This document shows, one piece after another, positions 10,437-22,399 of a stretch of 64,000 nt of DNA. A program made the translations under genes and the position numbers. This DNA is from Halichondria panicea (lineage: Eukaryota; Porifera; Demospongiae; Suberitida; Halichondriidae): assembly GCF_963675165.1 (NCBI RefSeq), contig NC_087377.1, positions 13,006,632-13,070,631 of the forward strand, read 5' to 3'. Numbering within the stretch: position 1 is the first letter of the stretch; every line of letters begins with the position of its first letter. The notes under the pieces were generated by a model. It was not told the origin of the DNA, made no database searches, and saw only the letters and a program-made list of their open reading frames with translations.

Positions 10437-13400
10437 ACCGTATACCTCGCTTGCGCATACGCACCGAGGCATAATCACAGAGAGTAGTATCTTATAACAA
10501 GCAGTCTAAAAATAGTTTAATCAGAGAATTCAATCACAGAAAGTAGTATCTATAACAAGCAGTCTAAAAAGAGTTATCAGAAAAGGTTAGTTTGTGGCTT
10601 ACCAGGACCTCAGAAGATTTTGCCAGGATCTGAGGTTCAAAATGGATTCTCTTACACGTGGTATTGAGCGCGCATGCGCATTACATCCAGGAATAAGGGG
10701 TGTGTTTGCAAGTTCAATATAATGGCTACTAAAATAGCTAGCTTCTTTAGCAGCTCTTTCTGACTCTTGTAGCTAACAAAAAGCTAGCGCTTTAGTGCAA
10801 GGCTAACTCATAAGTTGAATAGAAAGTTTGTTCAGCCTTCAATGTGAGTCAAACTAGTCATAACTCGAGAAAAAAGCTTTAGTTTGCTAATCCATGAATC
10901 GCTAGAAGCCTATAGAAGCTGTTAGTTTTCGTCGCATTGCAACCGTTGAGCAGTTACAGCTGGAATCACACACACACACACAGTCAGCTTTACCGTCCGT
11001 ATCCCTCGTGCGGCTACGCCTCGAGGCATAACAAGAACTAGTTGATAGATTTAAGCCACATAATAGCTCACAATTTAGAGAGTGAACAGCAGCAAGATCC
11101 AAGAGAAGGGCACACTATTCTGACCCGTAAAGTGGAGATCCAGTAAAAGGGGGGGGGGGGGGGGCAAGGGGAGAAGTTTCCCCTTTTGCGACCCCCTGGC
11201 TATATACACCAGTGGTTGCATCCTACACGTGTGCGTTATATACAACACCGTGCTGTGGTTTGCAGGCACTTAGACTTAGCCACCTTCCATATAAGGAATC
11301 ACAGTTTCACCGGCAATTACGGAACGTAAGTTCCCTCTTCTTCCCTTATACATGCGGCGCATAATTTGCATGATCAGAGGTTGCGCAGGGGCGTAGCCAG
11401 GATTTTGGGAAGGGGTGTTATTATAGAAAGAGGGCGCGAAGTGTGTTGACCGGAAGCCACACCTCATAGTAATGACGTCATAATAAACTTATGTGCTTAG
11501 TTGGGTGTGGCCTAATCTTCCTTTTGCTAGCTAGCTATAAGTGTTGGACGAGAAGGGTGCTCAACTAGATAAACAGGTACACTTTGTGTACAATCTCAGC
11601 CTATCTGAAATAGAAAGGGGTGCTTGAGCACCATGAGCCCACCCCCTGACTACACCCCTGTTGTGGCTATTTATTTTGCTGGCAAAGGAGGTAACAGTTT
11701 AGGAGAGGCCACTGTTTTAGAAAGCAGTAAATGCAACTTTTGGCAAAATTTTCTTTTCTCGAACTCTGCTACTAGAAAAAATATACTTAGCACTAGCTAG
11801 CTGCTACCATTGCTACCATAAATACCAGTATCAACACGTGGCAGCCTCACATAGGGTCAAAGTTCACTGAGGCTACTATTTGAGAGTGGCTTATGACAGT
11901 AGAGAGGCTTAAGGGGCTTTATATATGAGAGTGCCCTGTGAATAAAGTATTATCAAGGGCGTATAATTAACATCTTAGCTTTCAAATGTCTGTAGTATGT
12001 TTAAAGATAAATGGGCTACATTTTGATACCAAGCAGTCTGCCTTAAGACCCCAAATGTTGTAAGACAGGAAGTGCTACAAGTTGCCTCATGAATATATCA
12101 GTTTTTCTTTGTTTCTGATAAAAATAAAGGTTTTTAGAGCTATCTAAGTTGACAGTTTAACATACGATAAACACTTTAAATTATGAATTTGGGTCAAACT
12201 AGCATGAAGTTGTGTAAAAGGATTTTGCGGAAAGTTTGAATTTTTGAGCAAGCTGTTCACCATCGACATATATAGCAAGCTCAAAATTGGTTGAATAATT
12301 AAAAAGGATCTAAATAACAACATATTCAAGGTAAATGCCATACAAATGAATAGTGTTTGCAAAGCAGTTACACAAACTTTGACATAAATACACAACTTGG
12401 CATAGAACACATCATGAATCATTTCTAGCCTTCTAGTTTGCTGCAAAGCATGCACATGCATCAGATGCACTAGTTGATACTTTAGGCAGTCACTGGTTCC
12501 ATTCACATCTGGAGATATGCAGCCATGAGTTCCACCAATCACAGAGACTATTCAGAATGAGCTAACTTTGAGTTTTTGCGCAAGCTGTTCTCACTAGTCC
12601 AAACTACTTGCTGAGTCAATACATTCCATATTGAACTAATTTATCTCCTAGTAACACGTTCTAGTTCAGTAAATGGTCTGTGTTATGAGCTTTGGAAATC
12701 CAGAAAAAATCACCCTCAACTACAATCTGGTAGAGTTTTTGGGTGTCATCATTATATAAAACAATTTTTTGTGATGTCATACTTGTGAAACCATTAAAAT
12801 ACTTGTGTTATGTATTTCCCGTCTTGTCTTGCAAATACTGAAAACTTGTGGGTGTTAGGGAAGACTAAACATATTCCATTGCTGAGATAACACTGATGAC
12901 ATCAGCAGCTGCTAACCACAAACCATTAATCAACCACATTCGAAAGCTAAAGCTATTAATTTTTCAGAAGTTATTGCTCATTATACACTGTGAACATATA
13001 AGACCCATAAAGGATAGCCAGGAAACCTAAACCATTGAACAATTATCTTATGAAGTCTGAGACCTTAGTTGTTTAAGCTTAGTGTTTTATTACTCCCACT
13101 ATATGTTCTAAATTAATCCCCCTAAACCCACCACCTCATGTTTTCATGAACATTTTTTTGGATATGTTGTAGCTGGAAAAGGGTCACTACAATAGAAAGC
13201 TAGAATTGTGACTGGTTTGTTGTCCCTGGCCCTGTTAGCTAGCTGACTCTGGGATCCATGCAGGAGCAATACTTCTAGGTTTCTTTGCTGTGATCCTAGT
13301 CCACAGTGCATACCGTATATGCTCGATCAGAGGCCGATCTTGTATAAAGGCCACACTCAAATAGTAGCCTCCCTTGCTAGCAAAATGAAACATTTAGTAG

Positions 13401-16400
13401 CCGCTCTCAAATAGTAGCCTCAGTGAACTTTGACTCTAGCATTTCTGCACGCGGCAGCCAAAAAAATTATTGATACTAGCAGCTAGCTACATGTACATAG
13501 CTACTAGGCAGCTTGTTAGTGTGCTACAAAGACTCCCTCATGGCAGAGTTCAAGTTTATGCAGGTGAAAAGAACTTTTAATGACAAACTAATGGTTGTTG
13601 AATTAGCTGGAGCTAATAAACACCGCTCTTGAACAGTGGCCTCTCTCGAATTGTAGCCAGCCGCCTCTTCCAGCAAAAGAAACATTTAGTAGCTGCGGCT
13701 CCTGATCAAGCATATACGGCAGGGTTCTGCCCACACTGGTCGGGGGTGGTTAGATCCGACCACCATTCTCTTCAATCCGACCACCACTTACCTCTCTCCG
13801 ACCAGTTGCTAATCTACTCTTGCTTTTATAGCATACTCAGTAGGAGGCCACACCTACACACGTGGCTGAATCTCCACGATCTAGGAGTGATAATTATGAA
13901 TACATGTAGATTTAGTTCAGATAAGACTTGATGACAGTGAATCTAGCATGCAGTGGTGATGAGTCTGAGATCTGAGACTATGCAAGCTTCCTCAAAGAAG
14001 ACAGCAGCCATCTGCTGCAAGCTCATGCACTGATTCTGCATGCTGCTATTAGTATCAGCAACTGATGCAGAATCAGTGCATGAGCTTCTAAGACTCAAAG
14101 TAAGCAAAAAAGGCTAAAATAAGTATAGCCTATGTAGGCCATAGGATTTTTTTGTGTTGTATGCTTTTTGTGTTGTATGCCAGAAGCACATTACAGAAGG
14201 AGCGTCTAACTGTGCATGGGTTCGGAAATCGCATCTCGTGTGCTTTCCTAAACGCCGCATTGCCTTATAAGAAAAGTGTGTAAGTACTGTGTACATAAAT
14301 TACAGACCGCGGTCAGCCTGTGAATATCATTATAAACGGATTTTGTATGTAATGCAGCAGCAGGAGAGCTAGGTTGAGCCAGAAAGAGCTAAAATGAATA
14401 GCTAGATCTTTGATGGATGTTGGTATATATCATGGAAGAGACTGTCATCGGTGAGGTACAGAAAGTTCTAAAATAGGAGCATATCCAGTCACTTTGTACA
14501 GAGAAAGTTTGCTAGACTTAGACTAACACATACTAGGCGTTTTGTTTTTGCAGTAGGGAGTCTTACTGGGGTTCTTAGAAGAGAGACAGGCCTATAGCTA
14601 GCTAGCTAGCTGTAGCTTTTCACTTTTATTTACCTATGCTTGGTAAAAGTGCACCGTCAGCTCAATTAGCATTCGCCCGCAGACCCACTTAGTGGTTTTG
14701 CATATAAGGTCATGCTTTGCAAACTTCCACAAGATGCAATTCCCAAGGTAAGACGCTCCTTCTGTAATGTGCTCCTGGTGCCACTAAAACCCTGTTCTCA
14801 AATGTTTCAGCATCTTTATTGTTCCTGAGTTTCTGTGCTAGGACAGTTACGTCATACATGATAACATCACTACATGCACTGTATTATATGGTTTCTTTGT
14901 AATCATGTCCCCAGCCGAGGGTTTGCACTTTAATGCTGTTCTGTCGTAAGTTTGCAGTTATTTATGTGTTATAGTGATGTTAGTGTTATAGTGATGTTAG
15001 TGATGTCTTGTTTTCTTCAGGACCATGCAGAGACTATTTATCAACTATCGCTAATTAGATCTATGACGAGTAATTCACATGTACATACTAGACATGCCTC
15101 GCGCAGAGTTGTATTTAAGTACATTTTTAGGAGAAAAGAGTAGAAAATGAGATTTGGATATAATTATGTAATAGCAAATACATACAGTGCATCCAGCTTA
15201 GATTACCACAAATTTGTGAGTAGCTGTACTTAAATGTAAATATAAGAAATAGTGTTGATACCAATGTGTAGGTGAATGACCAAGCTACAACATACTCAAA
15301 AATTTTTCCATGAAAATATAAGGTGGTGGGTTTGTAGTGATTAATAGAACAACAGCAAATTGTTATACCTCGAGGCGTAGCCGCACGAGGGATATGGTAA
15401 AGCTGTCTGTGTGTGTATTCCAGCTGTAAGTTATGGCTATTTGACTCACATTGAAGGCCTCTTCAGAATCTTTCATAGCATCATCTGTTCGCACAATCTA
15501 TTCAACATAAAAAATTAAATTGTTAGCTACAAGAGTCAGAAAGAGCTGCTAAAGAAGCTAGTAGCTATTCTTATAATTTCTTGTAACTTGCCGACACACC
15601 CTTTATTCCTGCGCATGCGCTCATTACCACGTGTGAGAGAATCCATTTTCAGAAATCAATGGTCTTGGTAAGCCACCAAACACTTGTACAATGATACCAG
15701 AATACAGTAGATGTGTGTACACAAGATGTGTACTAGTTAATGCACTGTTGCGAGTGCTCTATGGATATTATTGGCCAAGCGGAAGTTCAAGAAGCTCATG
15801 TAGCTCGAGGCGAAGCCGAGTGCTACATGATGCTTTGAGAACTTAGCAATACTAGCCTTTACTCGAGAATAAAGCCTTTGTTAGCAAGATAGCATTGCTA
15901 GAAGCTTATAGAATCAACTTAGCTGTACTCTCATTGCAACCATGGAGCAGTTGTAGCTATTATAAAATTCAATGGCTTAAAAATCAATTATTTTAACCAC
16001 CAACCGTGCTCTAACTACCCCAGCCATGCTCTAACTACCAAACTGTTCCAAAAATGCCAACCACAGAATAATAGAGCACGGTCTGTGGTTACTACAGTTG
16101 TAGATCCTAGTCTATGGCATTTGTTACCCGAGGTGCGCGTGGGCGGCCACGGGTATAGTAGTATGTTGGTTTGTTTGTCTGTTTGTTTGTTTGTTTGTCG
16201 CGAGTATATCTACTCACCTGGATGCCACAGCGCTGCGTTTACAGCATGGATAGCCTTCACACAACAATATCTTGGTTTAAGTAGTGGCAGATTTTGATGT
16301 TAAAGCTTCTTTGTCAAGCAAAAGCTAAGAAGCTTGAACAAGCTTGTGACTGGGTCTGCTTACCTGGATGATCTAGCACTGCGTTTACAGCATGGGTAGC

Positions 16401-18366
16401 CTCCACACAACAAGTTAATACTTTTGATAGTGGCAGCTTTTAGTGTTAATGCTTCGTTGTCTAATAAAAGCGAGCAAAATTTAGCTTGAACAGAACTTGT
16501 AAACTTCGCACTACCAGACCGCATCTTAAGTGGGTGCGCAGGTGTAGTGGTAAAAATGATATCAGCATACACACACGTGTGGTTTGTACCTCCAGCCCAC
16601 ATTTAATTTTATTCATGGCTAACAGTTTACATAACTACAAGTGTTAGTGACGGATTCAGTCCGAGATATAGAATGGAATGTGCGTGGGAGTGGCATACTC
16701 CTCTTCATACACTCCTGTTAAAACTAATAACTTATTGTGTGAAGACTATTCATGATGTAGACGCAGTGCTGTGGCATCCAGGTGAGCAAGCTCAGATCTG
16801 ACAAACACAACTATACCTGCTGGCCGCGCAAGTCCAAATGACTACTATACCCGTGACGGCTCACGCGCCTCGGATAATGATACTAATTACGTAAAACATG
16901 CAACAAAGTGATTCCCGAAATCCTTCCGTGCAACGGTAGAGGGCAGCGGCGCCTAACTACTCAACCACGATGAGTAATTGTGATCCTTTATATAATTATA
17001 CAGCACGAGTGGAACCACCATCCGATGTGAGGAGTTTTTACACTGTTAAGTGTACTGAGCTTATAGCAAGTCGATCAGTTCGTGTCTGGTGGACCCCACC
17101 TGCGAACTCCCAATTTGACATTGATTATTATCTTGTAAGAGTTTACAGGAACGGAGTGTTGTACACAACTAGAACGTCTACTAACAATAGTCTGAATGTT
17201 GGCATTCCATTTGGAGCAATAACTGCTGATGTTAGAAGTGTTTCCACTTGCGGCACTATCAGTGCTGCAGGAGCATCAACAGACGAATCAGTTAATGAAG
17301 GATGTCCAGGTTTGTTTGAAACAAATCCTCATGAATCTAATTATTTTTGTTCCCTTTTGTAGAGTTTTATTTTGGTTTTTTGGTTCCAACACTAATCGGT
17401 TTTCTCCTCATCGTCACTGTTATCATACTGGTTATCTTTCTTGTGATAGCACAGAAGAGGGTGAGCATTATAATTTATACATATTTTGTGTATGCGTGTA
17501 CTGCCTTGATGTTAAATATCGACAGTTCACGCATGTGTACTTAGCCTTGTTTTTGCTCCTCTTGCAGATATCACACTTGCAAGTAAATGATGAAAAGGTG
17601 TGTATGTATATATATGTATTGATATGCATGTAACAATGTTGGCTGTCCCAAACAAGGCTTTCAATATAATTTTATACGTATATTACGGCCGAATATGACG
17701 TTTTGGGTGTGGTTTAGCAAATAAAAAATTGGTATTGGATTACAAATTGGATTAGAATAGAGAACAGAATGATTCATTATCCTTCATTATCCTCAAGACA
17801 AGAACCGCAAAAGTAATCATTAGATTCGAGGTAAGGTCGTTTTTAAGCCGCGGCTATTTTCTGAGCTACAGCCACCTCGCTATTCCGACCAAGCTGCATG
17901 GTCCCAAGGGTGACCGGATTAACGAGAGTCTACGTATACTGTAATGATAATAACCTTTGCATAATTATATTAAATCAGCTGTGGATTTTCTAAGAGTATG
18001 TAGTAGTAATTAGGCCTTGATAAATTATGCTTTTTTTCCACCCATTACTTTAATTCTTGAAGATATGCTTATTATTCACATAAAAAATCCGATTATTCTC
18101 ATAAAAGTGCAAAAAAATGCGACATTAATTATAGACAAAATATAATTAAGACGTAGGCATAAACACAGCATAATTATGTACACAAAAATGGACATTTGTG
18201 CCTATTATTCCCAATTATTCTTTAGACGCCTATTATGCTAAAATTATTCCGAGCATAATTTATCAGGGCCTAGTAGTAATTTGTAATTTCATATTTGTCT
18301 CACTACTTTTATGTTTGATTTCCCCAGGGCGAAGCTCTTGAAACACATCGACAGTCATCGCAATAA
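8496..18366 (+). CDS. Ig-like/FN3 single-pass membrane protein, 3' part
   Basis: Six exons with matching phases: 8496-8529, 8593-8943, 17004-17309, 17363-17460, 17568-17597 and 18328-18366. They give 285 codons and a stop at 18364-18366. Exons 1-2 encode an Ig-like domain (cysteines in NFSC, VTYTC and VNVSC-like contexts, several NxS/T sites). Exon 3 is an FN3 domain (RVWWTPP, YYLVRVYRNG). Exon 4 gives a transmembrane helix of about 26 residues ending in AQKR. The tail (ISHLQVNDEK, then GEALETHRQSSQ) is about 24 residues and has no tyrosine. Both extracellular exons are 1-1 phase, as in shuffled modules. The signal peptide exon was not found; it must lie upstream of 8496. Intron 2 is 8 kb and full of repeats. 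Likely a cell-surface adhesion or receptor protein; no ligand can be inferred. Confidence 0.72.
8980..9330. repeat. Two adjoining TACGGTA-type MITE remnants in intron 2
   Basis: The first part (8980-9168) resembles 54222-54418, with TTTTCGTGGTTG, TTACCCACGAA and CATTTTGTC blocks and an end GTACGGTA. The second (9165-9330) is a diverged relative of 7830-8050. Both lie in the large intron of the Ig/FN3 gene. Confidence 0.5.
9700..11031 (+). repeat. Long C2 repeat interrupted by C1 repeat
   Basis: The long C2 form starts near TGCTAATGCCTCTCGCCATG (also at 32400 and 51207) and ends CTACGCCTCGAGGCATAA at about 11031. A C1 copy sits inside at 9938-10473. The stretch before the C1 copy (AATCACAGAGAGTAGTATC) is repeated after it, so the insertion is flanked by a duplicated block of tens of bases. 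Confidence 0.6.
9938..10473 (+). repeat. Interspersed repeat C1, copy 2 (nested)
   Basis: Nearly identical to 3484-3993, including the AGCACC/GGTGCT hairpin, core and CA tract. It ends CACCGAGGCATAA. The start block TGCCTCGGTG-like and the end CACCGAGGCA form a short inverted pair. Confidence 0.7.
11032..13310. other. Intronic stretch without recognised exons
   Basis: Holds a G-run at 11150-11164, a segment at 11800-11960 related in reverse to the element at 13313, and AT-rich sequence. A 132-codon minus-strand open frame at 12144-12542 shows no domain and lacks supporting splice or codon evidence. Confidence 0.45.
13313..13727. mobile_element. CCGTATATGCT inverted-repeat element, about 415 bp
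   Basis: Left end CCGTATATGCTCGATCAGAG and right end are diverged inverted copies. Internal blocks AAATAGTAGCCTC and GAAACATTTAGTAGC are repeated. A related fragment in the opposite orientation lies at about 11800-11960. No coding capacity. Confidence 0.5.
14019..14087. other. Perfect 23-bp hairpin, 69 nt
   Basis: Arms 14019-14041 and 14065-14087 are exact reverse complements (core GCTCATGCACTGATTCTGCA). The 23-nt loop contains a further TGCTG/CAGCA pair. Size fits a small-RNA precursor. Perfect pairing also fits a tiny fold-back insertion. No second copy was noticed in the window. Confidence 0.6.
14090..15360. other. Intronic stretch, no exon seen
   Basis: AT-rich sequence with a local duplication of TTTTTGTGTTGTATGC near 14150 and of TTAGTGTTATAGTGATG near 14975. 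No recognisable element boundary. Confidence 0.4.
15361..15670 (-). repeat. C2 repeat, reversed partial copy
   Basis: Begins ACCTCGAGGCGTAGCCGCAC, the reverse complement of the C2 3' end, and carries the core in reverse. A further diverged relative of the C core (ACTCGAGAATAAAGCC, GAGCAGTTGTAGC) follows at 15850-15960. Confidence 0.6.
16120..16872. mobile_element. Inverted-repeat element with GGATGCCACAG blocks
   Basis: Left end near CCGAGGTGCGCGTG...ACGGGTATAGTAGT is matched in reverse at about 16845-16872. The block CACAGCGCTGCGTTTACAGC occurs at 16225 and, diverged, at 16375, with a reversed copy near 16755. Related partial copies lie at 31030-31250, 40710-40880 and 50370-50560 (reversed). 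It sits just before the FN3 exon. No transposase frame. Confidence 0.5.
17640..17935. mobile_element. Truncated CAGTAGAC element in an intron
   Basis: Matches the interior and right end of the 400-bp element at 19658-20057 but lacks the left inverted end. It lies in the intron between the short cytoplasmic exons of the Ig/FN3 gene. Confidence 0.6.
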
Positions 18367-18608
18367 GGTAAATAATTAATTCATCGACCCTACATGTAAG
18401 ACTCCACACTGTATGCCAATACAATAATTGTTCGTTCTCGCTGTAGATTGTAAGAAGAATCTTTCAAGTCTGCAAGACTTAGTACTCTGTTTAAGTATAA
18501 CGGACTGTAGAGAGACTAATGTATTATAATTATAGGTGCTGTGTTAATGATCTTTATCTATTATGCAGTGGAAAAAGACAGTTTTGCGTAATATTCTACG
18601 TTCTGTTT

Positions 18609-18614
18609 AATAAA
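18609..18614 (+). terminator. Candidate polyadenylation signal
   Basis: AATAAA lies about 245 bases after the stop codon of the Ig/FN3 gene. A GT-AG intron in the 3' UTR (donor right after the stop at about 18368, acceptor near 18446) is possible. Confidence 0.45.
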
Positions 18615-18639
18615 TATAGTAATGATGATAATATCTGTG

Positions 18640-19655
18640 TTGGGTGCAAGCATCGTTTCCCTTAAATAATGGCAATTTGTATATACACGCTTCTCCAAAA
18701 CCGACCATGCAGTTAATTGCATGGAGCACAGCATATTTCCCCATTATTTTCTATGATTAGCCAGCAACTCAATATTAATGGACGAAGACAAATTATGCTT
18801 TTTTTTTTCGTATGGTGCTATAATATATAGTGCCAAATTCAATTATGGTATACTTTTTCATTAGGAGGTATACTTTTTCATTGTATTACTGTTTATCAGG
18901 GTTTCATCATAAATAGAACAGTAAGAGGGATTGGAAACGACCGGGCCGCCCTGTGTAAAAGGTTGAATTCGCGCTCGCAAATATTTTTGTGGTTGATCGT
19001 TCTGTGTTGTATTTTAACTGTTTCTAGCTCTCTTATCCACTAGCGATCACTCAGGGGCTGGGAGGTACTCTAGAGAAGTAAGTTTATACCACTGACAAGC
19101 TCTAAGTCCGTTGTCTTTACAATGAATTACTCTATGTCAACTTTTCTCTTTCCCTGCTGTGGAGTCAAAACAGCAAAGTACATTGCTTGACTTGGTTATT
19201 AAGTGCTATATAAAATGGCCATTTACAACTTACTGAGTAGTAGTTTGATCTCTGCCGTGCATGCACTGTGTGCACATGCATTTTGTGTACGTGTGCGTGT
19301 GCTTACACTTGACAAACCACATTTACAACCCACTTCCATGTGGTCCAGTAGTTTTAGTGATGGAAACTGAAGAATTGATCTTCACAATGTGATCCTAGTG
19401 TGTCACAATAGTGATCTATAAAAGAGTGGGGTGGAGGGTGGAGGGTGGGCTTTAGGCTGACCACAGCCAATGTATACCCTAGGGTATACATGAATGAACG
19501 CCTATAGCAGGGTACATGGATGGGATTTGTACGCGTGGAGTATCCTGAAAGTTTCAATAGATATTCCTTAGTGTCGGAGCACATCATGGTATAAGTGCCT
19601 TTTAAGTATTATGTATGTGTGGTATATTAGTGTAGAGGAATGCATGTGTAATTTA
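18640..19655. other. Intergenic stretch
   Basis: AT-rich, with a duplicated block GGTATACTTTTTCATT near 18847-18882 and the second copy of the repeat seen at 4070-4255. No gene seen. Confidence 0.4.
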
Positions 19656-19657
19656 TA

Positions 19658-20057
19658 CAGTAGACTCTCGGTCACCCTTGGGACCATGCAACTTGGCCGG
19701 AATAGCGAAGTGGCTGTAGCTCAGGAAATAGCCGCGGCTTAAAAACGACCTTACTTCGAATCTAACGACTAATTTTGCGGTTCTTGTCTCGAGGATCGAT
19801 ATGAATCATTCTGTTCTCTATTTAAGTGTAATCCAATTTTATTTGCTAAACCACACCCAAAACGTCATCCGGCCGTAATGTGTATAAAATTACATTGGGA
19901 CAGCCAGCACTGGCCGGTAAACGGAATAGCGAGTGGCCGCGTACTTCAGGGTGATTTTGTGCAGTAAACATATACAGCTAGCATTCCGTGCCAAGCCAAA
20001 TGGCCGGTATATCGAGGTGGCCGTACTTCAGAGAGCCGGAATAGCGAGAGTCTACTG
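19658..20057. mobile_element. CAGTAGAC element, full 400-bp copy
   Basis: Inverted ends CAGTAGACTCTCG, TA at 19656-19657 and 20058-20059. It is in the opposite orientation to the copy at 6219-7500 and serves as the uninterrupted reference for it. Confidence 0.72.
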
Positions 20058-20193
20058 TATACTTCCTCTCGTTATTGACGTCATTATTGTTAGGTTGATT
20101 TTTGTCCCCTTGTACGCAGCTGTTTAAATGATCTTTTATATAAAGAGTGAACTTAGCTCTAGCTGTCTCTAGCTACTCTGGGTAGTTAAGGCC

Positions 20194-20518
20194 TAGTCGG
20201 GCGCCGCCGCCCTCTACCGTTGCCCGGAAGGAGGTCGGGAATCAAGCCTATCCACAGTTTTGTTCTGTTGTTGGAATTCCAACAATTCCACCAGCTCCAA
20301 TATCAGATTGCAGTATCTCAAGGGTATTGATCACACCCACTCAACTGTACCACGTGTGAATTTTGCACATCTTGGATTGACTGAGAGGCGAGGCCAACAC
20401 CCACTTTAATAAATAATATTCATCGCTATTCGTTAGCACCCACATAGAATGATCATGATACTATTGCGGATAGGCTTGATTCCCGACCTCCTTCAAGGAG
20501 GGCAGCGACGCTCGACTA
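20194..20518. mobile_element. Fold-back element, GGTCGGG...CAAGCC type
   Basis: Inverted ends begin TAGTCGGGCG / TAGTCGAGCG and share GGTCGGGAATCAAGCCTATC. It is built like the elements at 32850-33166 and 59801-60114, but its flanks do not show a 9-bp duplication, so it may be older or rearranged. Confidence 0.55.
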
Positions 20519-21720
20519 TGCACTAACACTAGCGATGTCAGACCGATTTTCATTTTTGCTATTTCTAACTCCTATGTATTACTATCTCTTTTGAACACTC
20601 TAGGCAAACCAGAAAAACTTTACTGCACTGGATTTGGTCAAGCGAATGCAGAGATACAGCGTTTTGAAGAACACTAGTCAGGGAAAAATTCGTACAAAAA
20701 TTTACCGCATTTTAATGTACTTGGGCGGGACTTATGAAATTTGTTGTTAATACCGGAAATGATCTTAAAGTTAGCATATATGCTGAACCGCTTGGTCTAT
20801 TCTCTTTTAAAAAAGTATGAAATGGACACTCAGGACTCAGGAGTTAACATTGTAACCATTTGATATCTAGATCTATTATGAAGTTTATAATGTTTCTGTA
20901 ATGTATATCTTTATGATGTCCCTATAATAGTATGATGTCTCCTGCTTCAGAGAGTTCTTTTGGATTTAAAGTAACCATGCTATCTTTTCAGTATATTGTA
21001 TCATGTTTCAGAACTCTCATCAATGTCCACCTTACGCTTGTATCTGCTTTTTGATCTTTATAAGCAACTTTTCTGTCAATTTCATTTGGTCTAAATAATT
21101 CGTTTTTAGTGTGATGTAGATTTAAGGCCATACAACTATAAATCTATGATACAACTCTGTTGACAGCTTCCAGTAGATTACTCTTGTCTTTTTTTGTGTG
21201 CAAATTGAATCAGTTCTTGCAATTTGCATTGTTGTCCCTGGAATTCTCTCCAATCTTTCTTGTTTCTTTTCAACAGAGGCTTTCAGATTGCTTCAATAAT
21301 TACTTTCAGTAACTTCTAAGAACTTCTAAGAAATAAATACAGCTACTTGGCTTGATTTTACTGCATTTCTATTCTCAGCTCCACCCATCTATCCATGCAA
21401 TATGTGATTCCGCAAGAAATAAAAGCTTATTGTAGCAACTTTTTGCATAATCTGGAGAGAGTTAGAGATGAAAGACATGCTCACTTGTGTTTTTGTTCAT
21501 TTTTATGTTTGGTTGCTGAAATGATGATCACCTTTGAGAAAAAATCACACACAAAACAAGCATCAAATGCTAAAATCATAAAAAACTGTTATAAAAATCA
21601 AATTCTATGCTATTTTTTACCCCTGGGAACAACTGTTCTTTGTTAGACTCTTCCAGGGCTTGCGGAAAGCCTTTCTTGATCACTCACTTTCTGGTCCCGT
21701 TTTTTACCATTGAATTACTG
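20519..21720. other. No recognised gene
   Basis: AT-rich. Open frames up to 83 codons (21395-21646) are low-complexity in translation and lack splice support. An AACTTCTAAG duplication is at 21311-21330. Confidence 0.4.
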
Positions 21721-21724
21721 TACG

Positions 21725-21728
<4 letters not shown>

Positions 21729-21760
<32 letters not shown>

Positions 21761-22107
21761 CAAAACAATACAAATGTACAAAAGCAAACAGACTAAAAGA
21801 TAAGAGGGGGGGGCATACAGTTTAGCGGATACCATCCGCTGAAGGAGGTAAAGTTTGTTGGCGATGAAGCCACAGGCAGGCATTTCCTCTCCAAAGTGCA
21901 ATGGCCAGGCGATGAAACAGATGCTTCTTGGTGGAGGATGTGGAATGTGTCATAGTTACTCTCCGGTCGATGGCATTTCCGATGGCACCTATGATGTTGA
22001 TTGCTTCTTCGCCTAGACCTCCTAGTGTAAATACGCCCACGCACTACTTCCGGTGAATTTAATGACATTCCATGCCAAATTGCTTTTCGTTTTTGCTGAC
22101 TCAGCAC
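21729..22107 (-). pseudogene. 3' fragment of a degenerate LINE-like element
   Basis: A T-run at 21729-21755 is the poly-A tail of a minus-strand insertion. Two overlapping minus-strand frames (21793-22107 and 21822-22040) read GGLGEEAINIIGAIGNAIDR and LFHRLAIALWRGNACLWLHR in one frame, which has a real-protein look. The position next to a poly-A suggests a C-terminal piece of a retrotransposon protein, heavily 5'-truncated. No reverse transcriptase motif is present, so this assignment is inference. Confidence 0.35.
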
Positions 22108-22385
22108 GGCTACTGCACTTCAGCTAGTTTCATATTTTAGCCGCCCTCTAAAAGTTGGGCGGCCTAATCACAAGTCTATGTAATAGAGGGCGACTGATTT
22201 ATGAGATAATGTTTTTGCACGCTTTCTGTCGCTAAATCTGTTGACAACTAGTTGTGTTTGGTGTCTGTGATGGTTACTGGACCTAACCCTCAGCACATAA
22301 TAGCCATTGATTCTAGCTAGATCCAGCCGTGTTCTATTGCTGAGTCAGCAAAAACGAAAAGCAATTTGGCCTGGAATGTCATTAA
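22060..22385. repeat. Inverted repeat made from the LINE-like fragment
   Basis: TTGCTTTTCGTTTTTGCTGA at about 22080-22100 has its reverse complement at about 22340-22365, extending to TGACATTCCATGCC/GGCCTGGAATGTCA. About 230 bp separate the arms. Part of the presumed coding segment is thus duplicated in inverse orientation. Confidence 0.55.
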
Positions 22386-22399
22386 TTAAATGAAGCTTT

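Noticed and set aside
12144-12542. 132-codon minus-strand frame
   Set aside because: AT-rich, intronic, no recognisable motif and no repeat of the coding pattern elsewhere.
16970-17003. ATG at 16970 as start of the FN3 protein
   Set aside because: A splice acceptor at 17002-17003 and phase agreement with the upstream Ig exon make it an internal exon.
20194-20518. Eighth member of the 9-bp-TSD set
   Set aside because: Ends fit, but the flanking nonamers GTTAAGGCC and TGCACTAAC do not match.
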